Assembly: GCA_021229015.1 (NCBI GenBank)
Contig: CM037783.1
Location: forward strand, 3,750,725-3,814,724
DNA: 64,000 nucleotides
From: Solen grandis
Taxonomy: Eukaryota > Mollusca > Bivalvia > Adapedonta > Solenidae
Direction of reading: 5' to 3'
The notes beneath the pieces are model-generated. The model did no database searches, was not told the origin of the DNA, and saw only the letters and a program-made list of their open reading frames with translations. The translations under genes and the position numbers were made by a program. Positions 25,258 through 37,500 of this stretch are shown here, piece by piece. How positions within the stretch are numbered: position 1 is the first letter of the stretch; the number at the start of each line of letters is the position of its first letter.

Positions 25258-28200
25258 CAGACATTGGCTTGTGCCGGTTTTACAACCTTTAAACTTTACT
25301 GCTGCAGTATGTTTATTTCTTCCTGTGTGTAGAGTGGATGTCACACAAGGTGAAACTGAATCAGTTGAGGGGGCACAGAGGGAGGTATATGGTGACACTT
25401 GTACTAGCATTCATTTCAAGATAATCGGCAGCTTCTTACACTATAATTTAAACACAAACTTGGCCAGTTCAACTTGATTCTAATGACAAGGCTTTTCCCT
25501 TTACCTGGACCATATTGCACCATACTAAGATTTCGTTAATGTGCGGATAACTTGAGAATGTGTGACACTAGACCCATTGTCCCTCTTAAATGGGACAAGC
25601 TCTTGAGAGATGATTTGGAATTATGATTGAAAACAACTCCTGGAATGGAGTAAATAAACAAACAGGTAGGAATCATACACTGAATATAATTAAATTGTGT
25701 TTTTTTATTTGTCACATGATAGAAATTTATGATGAATATCGAATGCAATTTTGATCGCCCTAATGTCTTTACTAACATAAGATTAGCCATTTGATTTTTT
25801 TTTTAGCAAATTGCCGATGGCTGATGTCAGTCAGAATCACGGATCCCTTTCAGATCCTTACGCAAAAAAGACTGAATCTGATTGGTTGATACACCAATGT
25901 CTTGATGAAATCTGATTGGTTGATCAGTAATGCTTTTCTTTCTCTGCGATATGTTAATTTAGAACGGAATTCCCCTCATTTGGTCTTGGACTGTATTCGT
26001 ATCAACGCTTCAGGCTGTAGTATTTGGCGAGACCGAAAAATTGGAATGCAACGGGTGTGCATCCAGTGCAAAAAACAATGTGACATTTTGATTTTTAATG
26101 TGACTATGGCGCATGCCTTTCCCGATCACTGTATTAATTTGGTAGTGTTTGACCTTACATACAGTACCTGGTTGTAATTGTTTAAGTTTGAAATGGGTTA
26201 CGTTACATACCAGATATGACCAGTAATAAAAAAAATTTTGTAATCAAATTGTATAAAAATTATTATCAAATAAATCTTTTTACTGGGTGAGCATTGGTCC
26301 CGTGAGTCTACTTTAATTTTGTCTACTGTGTAAATAACTTCTCATAATTTAGAACAACAGTTGGATCTCAGTTATTCAAACATGCATTATTTGAAGCCTA
26401 CCCTTTATCAAAATATAACCTTTGGTCTTGATTTTTTCCCCTATATAGGTTCATGTGAAATGCAACTGTAATTGTTTGGTTTATAAAAAAAATGACACTA
26501 TATCCAAATTACAGTTTAATCAGCTGTTCACACCTTTTTAGCTCACCTGAGCACAACGTGCTCATGGTGAGCTATTGTGATCGCCTTTTGTCCGTCGTCC
26601 GTGCGTGCGTCCGTCCGTCATCAACAATTTGCTTTAAACAACATCTCCTCATGAACCGCTGAAGGGATTTTGACCAAACTTCACAGGAATCATCCTTATG
26701 ATGCCCTCTATCAAAGTTGTACAAATTATTCAGATTGGTTGAAAAAGTAGGTCACAGGAGCTAAAAATAGATTTTAAAAATGCAAACTTTGAAAATCTTC
26801 TTCTGCAAAACTGCAAGGCCTAGAGCTTAGATATTTGGTATGTAGCATCATCTTATGGGCCATTACCAAGATTGTACAAATCATAGCCCTACGGTGATAA
26901 ATGCCCCCGCACCAGGGGTCACTTGTTTTACATAGAGTTATATAGGAAAATCTTTAAAAATCTTCTTCTATGAATCCATCAGGCCTAGAGCTTAGATATT
27001 TGGTATGTAGCATCATCTTATGGTTCATTACCAAGATTGTACAAATCATGACCCTATGGTAATAAATGCCCCCGCACCATGGGTCACTTGTTTTACATAG
27101 AGTTATATAGGAAAAACTTTAAAAATCTTCTTCTATGAATCCATAAGGCCTAGATATTAGATATTTGGTATGTAGCATCATCTTATGGTTCATTACCAAG
27201 ATTGTACAAATCATAGCCCTACGGTGATAAATGCCCCCGCACCAGGGGTCACTTGTTTTACATAGAGTTATATAGGAAAATCTTTAAAAATCTTCTTCTA
27301 TGAATCCATCAGGCCTAGATATTAGATATTTGGTATGTAGCATCATCTTATGGTTCATTACCAAAATTGTACAAATCATGACCTTATGGTGATAAATGCC
27401 CCCGCAATAGGGGTCACTTGTTTTACATAGAGTTATATAGGAAAATCTTTAAAAAAATCTTCTACTATGAATCCATAAGGCCTAGAGCTTAGATTTTTGG
27501 TATGTAGTATCATCTAATGGTTCATTATCAAGATTTTCAAAATGGTGGCCCTTTGGAGATAAATGACCCCGCACTAAGTCTTCTCCTCTGAAACCATAAG
27601 GCCCAGTGCTTATATATTTGGTGTATAATATTGTCAGGGCTAAAATGTTTAAGATTGAGTTATATCAGAATTCTTGTCTGTTTAAAAACCTTGTAATCAG
27701 TTGTAGCAATGGTACTCAGGTGAGCGTTTCAGGGCCATCATGGCCCTCTTGTTATCCAAACCTGTCTGTTATTGTGTTTTCACACCTTAACTGTTAAACT
27801 ATTATTAAAAGGAGATCACTATAATATCTTAAGCACAGTGTACCTTAATTTGAATATGATTTTAATTGGCAATGAAATAAAGGACTCAATAAATTGATTA
27901 TGACTGATTGGCAGTCAAACTAATGAAAGAATGCGCCAATTTAAGAAATGGAGTTAATATTAACTTTTTTACCAATAAAGCAAATTGCAGGATGGGTATA
28001 AAAGTGGCCTGATCTCTCTTGAGAATAACTGCCATGACTATAGCCGGGGCTATATTTAATAGCTGAACTATCTAGGGAGTGGTATTTGTTCTTTTGTACA
28101 GTGTTAAATAATTAACGCTTTATTTGTCTGTTTTGACTAGGTACACCGGTGATGTTGTACAGGAGGATGTCCTACAGAGGGCGCTGGAGGTCGGCGCCCA

Positions 28201-31200
28201 GTCAAGGGAGTTCACAGAATTGGTTGCCTGGCTGACCACTCAACTACAGCAGTTTTGTGCCTTGTCAGAGACTGTCAACCCTGTCACTGGTAACTACCCT
28301 TGTCTGCGTTTTAGTTTTGAATAACACTGTGGTTACTGGTAATCTTGTTTGAGTGATGTATTTCTGACTAGTCCTTGCTGGATCTCGTTTTGAACTTGCA
28401 TATTAATAAACAGAACTGGACTTACATTCATCTTACTCTACAATCAATTTCTCATTTAAAAATGATATCTTGAGCTGGTGTATAGTTGAGTAACTAGGAC
28501 ATTTTTATACAGAAGCTGAAACTAATTGTGTCCTAAGAGGCAAAGTTGATTTTATCCATCCCCCTGAAAGCATCAGATCGTAAGATCATGTGGCTTCAAA
28601 TGTATGGTCAGTGTGGTTTGTTTTATTGCACATCATTGTCAAACCTTGACAAACATTTATTTTAAGAAAAAAGTTCTGATGAAATGTATTGTGACATATT
28701 TGAAATTCAGACAAGTTATAATATTTTCATTTTCAGTCACACATGTTATATGAGGTTAGTATACTGTGTAGACAATAGACTTTTCAGTGTGCAAATTCAA
28801 GTGATGTCTTGGTTTAAAAAAACAGTTTTGGCCAGCATTTGTAATGATTTTATTGAGGATTGAATGTAGCTTGTAAAGATAGCTCCTTGTAGTCTATAAA
28901 AAAGATTTATTGTATTATTGTGTAAAAGTATTAAAAAAACTCACCTATTACATCACTTGAAGATGCCATTATGTTAAGTGAAAAGGTTGTGGGGACTATT
29001 CAGACTGGGACTCAAACCCAGGGTTTCTGGTGTACCATTTAAGCACTCTAACCAAGCCATGCCACATGATCCAAACACACTAAATTTCTCATGGAACTAA
29101 ATTTCTATACATATATATACATGTACATATATTTCTAGTGATTTACTTCCATGATCATTTTACAGGGCCTGATGATGCTGCAAACTTTTTAATGGAATTG
29201 AGTGGATTTCTGAGGGAGTATGGTATGTATTTGAACAGAATTATATAATTATAGTCCAACCTACCTCAAGCAGCAGTCCCTGATATCAGAGGTCTCACTG
29301 CCATAAACGGTCTGGTCAAGATTCCCTGATGAAAATCACTACATTCTAGCCCTGGGATACGATAAGCATTCAACTGCTTTAAGCAGCCAACAGTAAAGAA
29401 ATGCCATTTTCAGTGGTAGAATTACGCTGCCTTCAGGGTTCTGTGCAACTATCTCTGAGTTTGTCGGTGTATCATGCTTACAGTGTATATCTATTGGGGA
29501 CCAGGTGTCAGTCCTTCCTAGGTGATGTTTAAACCATAAATTCAAAGTTACTTATACTATGTTGGGACTTAACACATCCCTTGCAAGTCAGCATCATAAC
29601 AGAAAAACAATTTTACTGTGATTGCTTGTTCCCAGAAAACCTTTTCCATTGATACAGATGTTAACTTGAGTTTTCACTATGAACTAATTAAAACCATTTC
29701 TGCAATGTATTTTGTTGAAAAACATGTACTTTATCAGCAGCTAGGCTATTAGTAAAATAAGGGGATCCATTCTACTCCCTCGAGTGTCAGTGTCGTCATC
29801 ACTGTAATTGTTTTTTGATTAAGTTTGTCATAACATCTTATGTTTTTTTTTATTGTGTAATAGTAGGAAAATGGACAGAATCAAAGGTTTAAACTGTTTT
29901 GCTTTCACTTCGTTTGGGTATCCATCTTTTCACAGTTTTCACATGGTGCAAAATAGGATCTATAAATTTATCTCATTGTTTAGCATATGTTGTTTTATTT
30001 GTGTTTCTTTCAAAGTAATTACTTACGTAAGATATAAGGGGCCCAAGTATATTCATGGTCCTCTTTGTTTCCTTTCTCCAGGCTGTCCTTACAAGGTCCT
30101 GACTGACGGCCCCATCACGCAGCGACTGGCTACAAGAGAGAGCAAGCTTCAGCTACTAGGTGTGTACAAACCTCTCCAGTCTGTTGCAATAATCACCATC
30201 AAACACTTAGCCTGTTTGGTTCCTGTACTTTTCCTGTGCAAATACTGAAGGCTTTTTCTGAATGGGGGAAAATAACAGCTTGAAGGTATTTTTAGGGCTT
30301 TTTAGAATTACATGATTCAATGTATCAGTGTTTATTAGTTGAGATTAAGCTCAACCACAAAGATTTCATTTTGCCCAAGAACCATCTTCACCTAATTTTT
30401 AGCTCACCTGAACAAGAAGTGCTCAAGGTGATCTACATGTTGTGGTCAGTTATTGTCTGCTGTACGTCCATCCATCTGGTTGTCTGTCAACCAACATTTT
30501 CTTATGTACACTCTAGCATCTTCATTTCTTCAGCAATCTTCTTCAAACTTTATGCTTCACTGTCCCCGGTGGCTAAGTGCGTAGAGTGACCGTATTGGGA
30601 GTAAAAAATGGTACTGGTATAGCTTCCTTGCTTGCAGTGATAGTTCTAGGGTTTTCTTCCCTATAGATTTTAAATCTGGATTTCAAAATTACTTTCAGTA
30701 CAAAAAAAATAATGCATTTCCAGTATATTTTCCTGCTATAAAGCTCTTTTGTTGTTGAAACTTTAGGAGGTATTGTAATCAGAACCTTACAAGATGAATG
30801 TATAAATCTGTTTGTTTGACAGATTTTCTGATCACGGAGCTGCAGGCTGTGCGTATGGTGGCCTCTAGAAATCCTGTCTTGTTAAAACCTGCAGCACCCA
30901 CTACACCAGCTGAGGTGGCTGACCAGGTAATTGTGTTTCAAAACATCATCCATGTTTCTTTCAGTTATTTTGAAAGTTGGTATGAATGTATTCTGACTCT
31001 ACAAAAAGCTTGTTATGGAAGAGGAACTGGATCCTATTATACAAGGGATGTTCCAATAATTGGACCATTTGTAGAATACTGGTAGGTAAAAATGAGAAGT
31101 AACAGAACGAGATCAATGAGAAATAACAGAAGGAAATGTGAAAACATTCTTGTTCATCTCCATACTTAAAAGATGCTCATAAGAGTCAATCCTACTTGAT

Positions 31201-31558
31201 AATTCAGTTCAATGGCTATTCTGCACACCTGACTTTATCTGACATTAATGTTCATTGTTTTACAGTTATCAATATTATGACATAGTTATCCTGCAGTCTC
31301 TGTACATATATACATGCATGTGGTATGTTCTAAATTCTTTTACACAGAAATGATTCTCCACCTAAAGTTCTAATACACATTAGCATATGTGATAGATCAA
31401 CAGTACTGGAAAGATTCTAAGGAGTATGACATCATTCTTTTTGATATGAAATGCATTCTACCATTTACTGGACCATCCTTGTATTTCCCTTAGTCTCTTG
31501 GGAAGAAGAAGAGTCTGAAAAACTAATTGCCTGAGCTTCAGATACATACATACATACA

Positions 31559-31589
<31 letters not shown>

Positions 31590-34500
31590 GTAAGCAATGA
31601 TCAGCACCGTACGTTAGTGCATCATATTCAATAATAGCAGTTGATTACAACTTGAAGCAGGTTATCAATGGAACAGAGCACTGATGTAGGGTGGTATCAC
31701 TCTGTGCCAAATGTTGACTTTGTTGCTTGATTCCTACACAGTATGAGAGTGACACAGCCCGACACATGAAGCTGATGCTGATTGCTCTAGGATTTCCAAA
31801 ACCACCTATCAATATCACCCCCTTCCAGCTGTTCAGCAAATTGGAGACCAAGGTATGCATTATTATTAGTTATTTGTAATTTCTTTATTCCAATACACAC
31901 TTAAGGGACAAATGAAGTTGTTATAACTTTCTTTTTTGTTTCTTGAGGAAAGAAAAGATCTTTGAAAATGCTATATAGTAGCATATCTGATTTCATTCAG
32001 ATTTCTAGTAGAGGAACAAATTTAAATTTTAAGGGATGTTTCAGGAAAAAGGTGTACCACCAACACAATTTTATCTTTTTTAAGCCCCCAATGAACAGAA
32101 ATTAATAGGTCAGATACCCCCAACCTACATATATTAATTTCATATGTGACCCACCACCAAGACAACTTAAACTATTTCTAACTAAAAGTTACAATATGAT
32201 CTATGGCCCCAGAGAGCCTGAGAATAGCCTTTTGTTAAAAGTATAATGTATATTTAGATTTATAGTCAAGTCCAGTTGTTTAATATACTTCATTACTTGA
32301 TGAAATAAATAAGCCCTTCATCAGCTATTCAAGACTCTTATGCCATATATGTAAAGGCAAGACACCAAGTCTAAAGGATTTCTGTATCAGCAGTTTTCTC
32401 ATAAGCAGGTATGAAAATGTAAAGATGTCAAGTTATGAAGCAGGTGACATGTCAACATCACACAACTAGTAGATGTAGCCATGTTTTTAAATATATGATA
32501 TTTTGTTCATTAATGTCATATTTGCATATTTAAAACAAATAAAGTTTAGGCAATCATATAGTGTTGAGTGTTATTTCCTTTCCTTAATACTGCTTGTTAT
32601 ATCTTGAACCTGGTTACTTCAAAATGGTGGTCGCCATATTGAATTTCTGTCAATACACATATAAGTGTGAATTTACTAATCACATAGAGGATAATTGTTT
32701 GTTTTGGTGTAAGATTGATTGATAATTTCACTGAGTGAGCATAAAAAGTGATATTTTAACGAGTGGCGAAGCCATGAGTAAAAAGGCATCTTTTATGTTA
32801 ATGAATGAAATTATACATCGATCTTTCACCAAAACATTTTTTTTCTTTTTATTTAATATCTTGAAAGGCTAGATCTTATATGTGTTATTCACAAAAGATG
32901 CCAAAATTGGCGGGATTACCTTGTGTGTGTGACGTTATTTATGACATCATTTCTTGTGTTAGACCCATCAAAATTGATGCTCCGATCAGTTTATAACATA
33001 GGGTCGTGTTTAAGTTCCTGTTAACTTCAGTTTTCCTGATAATTTTACTGTTCAAAACTGTGAAATTATCAGGATATAATCTACTGTTATTTCGAAATTA
33101 GGTAATCCATCGAAAAGCATTTAAAAAAAAAATACAAGGCAAGTTTGGGGTACTGACTTGAACTGCCATCAAATATAATTCATTGACTTCTTGATAGGGT
33201 ACTCAGTAGTGCTATAGATCTATCAAAATTGAAGTAAAGCTACTTGGAAATACATAGATAAAATATGTTTATACTTTTTATCTCACCTGAGCACAACGTG
33301 CTTAAGGTGAGCTTTTGTGATCGCCCTTTGTCCGTCGTCAACAATTTGGCTTGTTAACACTCTAGAGGCCATATTTTGAGGCCAATCTTCATGAACCTTG
33401 GTCAGAATGTTTGTCTCTATAAAATCTTTGACAAGTTCGAAATTGGGTCATGTGGGTTCAAAAAGTAGGCCATGAGGTCAAATCTTATAAAAAAACCTTC
33501 TTACGCTCAAGAGGCCACATTTTTGGCCCAAACTTAAAAAGGTCATGAGGTATAATCTTAGAAAAACCTTGTTAACACTCTAGAGGCAACATTTTTGGCC
33601 ATATCTTCAAGAAACCTGGTCAGAATGTTTGTTTTGATAAAATCTTGGACAAGTTCGGTCAAACATATGTTGCTCATTTATAATCAGGTGAGCAATTCAG
33701 GGCCATCATGACCCTCTTGTTTAATATTATCTGTTACTTGGTGTTTTGTTATTTTTCTTTGATTTGAAGGTAGGTGGATGAATTTTTCTTTAATAATTGG
33801 TACAACTTTTAGATCAGTAAACAAAGACCACCTCGTATGGAAGTTAAATGCATGTTATTGTTATCAAACAGGCATACACATTAACATGTGTATAGGAGAA
33901 ACAATGGGTTTACTATGTAATTACTTCTCTACGAAATCTCCATAAACCGTCTGTTGAAGTGCTGTTCCCACACTTTCGCCCAAAAATTCTATCAGAATGC
34001 TAATCAAATTATTGATAATGTTAGTGTATTGGGTTCATAACTGTATACCTCTAAATATAGTTTAGTTTAAACATATTTATTTCTCCAAAGTAGTAAGTGA
34101 ATACAATACGTAACAATAACATATACATGTTGAGAATTGGATTAGACTGGAAGCCCAAGGCTTATAAAAGTCTTCTCCATATTATTGTTAATTACATTTG
34201 TCGGTGGATACCATAAATTATCATTTTTTCACAATTTGAATGTATCATAAAAACACTAATCACCATAATATATTTTAGAGAGAGAAAGAGATGGAGAGAG
34301 AGAGTGATAGAGAGAAACGATGGGGGGGGGGGGGGGGGGGGTTTAGATTAAAGATCAATATATACGTAAGAAAAAAAAAAAAGAAAAAAAATTAGCACTC
34401 ACAGCAATTCATTGCTCAGGAATGAAAACGTTTACTATTGATAATAAACCTTTGAACAGAATCAAATATCGATTTGTTTTCTTGTGTTGACATACTTGGA

Positions 34501-37500
34501 TTTCCATATAGAAGAGTTTCAAAAGGAGTGTTTTCGGGTAGTTCATTTAACATTGAGTTTCTACAAAAGATATAACGTGGGCATTCTAAAAGAAAATGGA
34601 ATGGTGTTTCAATCATTCCACATGCACATAAAGGAGAATCTGCAACGTTCCGAAGAAATAAATGATAATTAAGGCCACTACAGTTTGTTCGAATGCGAGT
34701 ATGTAACATTTGGGAATATCTATTACCATGATAGAAATAAGGTGGTGGTTTACTTACATTTTTATTTAATAAATATTTGAACGATCTTACAGAGTCAGCG
34801 TTTTGAATTTCAGATGGCAAGTTATTCCAATCTCTAATAGATGATGGTAGAAAAGAATTATGATATATAGTTGTTTTAACGAATTGTTTGTAAATCATTA
34901 GAATTTAAAAAAAGATTGTTTTTATTTTGTAAAGCATTATTAATTTATGTTTAGATCTTCTAGTTTCTAAGGATTCCCATTTAACTTCATTGTACAAATC
35001 ATTAATTGAAACAAGTTTACTGGCACCAGAAACAATTCTCGCTGCTTCATGTTGGACTTTTTCTAATCTTTCTTTATCATGTTTATTACAATTATCCCAA
35101 ACTATGTCCGCATATTCTAAAATTGGACGAACGAAAGAAAAATAAATAGTTTCAAGAGAACGTCTATCTAAGTCAAATTTAAGTTTCCTCATTATGTGGA
35201 TTCGTTTCCATGCTTTACATGTAATGTAGTCAATGTGGTCATTCCAAGAACAGTCAGTAGAGAGATGAATACCTAGGTGTTTATGTACCTTTACTTCTGT
35301 TATAGATTGATTAAACATGCATAAAGGATCATGAACTCCTAACCAAGTCTCAGTAAAGCACAAAATATCATGTTCCCGGAGTTCTGGTCCTATTGTATCA
35401 ATTTTGTTTGCTATACTTTGAATATTATAATGAACAATGGAAAAATGTTTAGACGTTACATAAGAAGGTAAAGACTCTTCAGATGCGAAGCTCTCATTAG
35501 GCGATTGATTTTCATTTGTTAAATTAGGACCCGGATTTGGATGGATATCACCTGATAAAATAAGTAAAATAAGCAGCAGAAAAATAGTGACAATGCTACT
35601 TAGAGTAATATAAGTACAGTCAAACGTAAGCATCATTCTAATATGTTAACCAAATCCATACTTATTTTCATAAAACAATACACACAGCTCACTTAACCCA
35701 ACACTTCCTACGCGACCACATGGAGAATAAATGATATATCCCTTCAGGGAGGTCAAATAAAGATTTCTGAGGGTCAATTTCTGCATCATGCATCAAATAA
35801 AGTGTAAATAATATTATTTTAAATGTGTCTTGATTTAAAGTACTGTAACTTTATTTTTATTACATTTTCTCACATCTCTATCTTTCAAATTCTATTTTTA
35901 CATTTCATTCATCTTTGCTTTTATCTAAATCCTGTTTTGCTATTTATGTAAAGGTTTTGCATGAAATACCAGTATACTTGCTGTGACAGGAATTGTTTTG
36001 CTGTTGGTAAGGAAATATTGATAGCTGATATATTTTTTTTTTACTGTAATTTAAAAAATCATTAACTTATCTATCATTGCATATTTAACTATTTAAACCG
36101 CCATGGCAATCAGTGCAGACGACTACCCGACTCGGCAAATGCCTGTCAATCAAATTGAAACAATGAAAGTAGGCGGAGCAAGTCTTGCTCAATTTGCATA
36201 CGCATGTTCCTTCACATGGATTAATTAGCACCACAGGATGTCCTAGGCATATACATCCTGTGCTTACACAGCCAATCTACACCACCGCCTGTTAGTGCAA
36301 ACCCTGTTTCCTACGACAATGGCAGGTAGACTGATCATTTTGATTGACGCACGGCTAAAAATTTCAGAGGGTCATGATGACCCTTGAGGCTTTTTTTCTG
36401 TGTGTCAATTAACTTGCATTCGTCAATATTGGGAATTTGGGTCAACCAAACGCCCTTTATATATAGCCACTTTATAATGTCCTCTACCGACTGCATGGTT
36501 TCCATGTTTGTGTTGTTTTGAAAAAAAATCACACACTTTTGTGAAAACAGCTCTGCTTGAAGTCAGCTCTTCTGACAACACAATGGACAATTTTTTTTTA
36601 TTTATTTTGGGCAATATTAAACAGAATCACTGTAGTGAATTAAATGTGTTTTACCCTACTACCAACACAATAGAAATATGAAATTACACCCCCCCCCTTA
36701 TACAACACAATTAGAACAACTGTTTACCGCACCACCCCTCTCTTTTAATTCACCCTCGTTCTGCCCCTCCCAGGCCTTTTTTCTTGGACCAGCCCTTAAT
36801 TCAATCAATAAAAACAGACCGTCGTCTTTCGATTCCTGGAGTCTGGACAAAGAAACTCTAAGAATTGCCACATTCAAGGAATCATTCAGATGTCCTAATC
36901 ATTAGTATCATTAATTATTATAAGATTGATGTTTTCACTATAAATAGGCAATTCTTTATAAATAAAAGTTAAAAAAAAGAAGACTTTTTAGCTTCATTAT
37001 TCGAAGTATATGAGAGCTATTGTAGTCACCCTTGTGTCGGCATTAGTGTTGCAGCTTTTGATTAAAGTTTTGCATGCAATTTACTATCAACCTTATATCT
37101 CAGTAACCATTTATTGTATTGACTTGAAAGTTTATGAATATGTTCAGGGGCATCAGACAACCAAGGTAGATAACTCTTGACTGAATTTAATATAAATTAT
37201 GGCCCCTTTTTTACTTAGAAATTTTGGTTAAAGTTTTGCATTCAAGGTACTTCCATGCTTCTATCTCAGTATCCAAGTATGTCATTGATTTGAAACATCT
37301 TTAATACGCTTAGGGTTATCATGCTATCAAGGTAGATAACTCTTGATGGAATAAATTACAAGATATGGCCTTTTTAACTTAGAAACTTTGATGAAAGTTT
37401 TGCATGCCAAGTACTTTCATGCTTATATCTCAGAGTCCAGGCATGGGATTGATTTGAAACATCTTTAATATGTTTAGGGATATCATACTATCAAGGAAGA

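Noticed and set aside
28994..29072. Functional tRNA gene
   Set aside because: T-arm is good but the acceptor stem and anticodon arm do not pair properly.
29853..30248. 131-codon open frame overlapping FAM98 exon 4
   Set aside because: Begins in the intron; only 30082-30159 matches the family and has splice sites.
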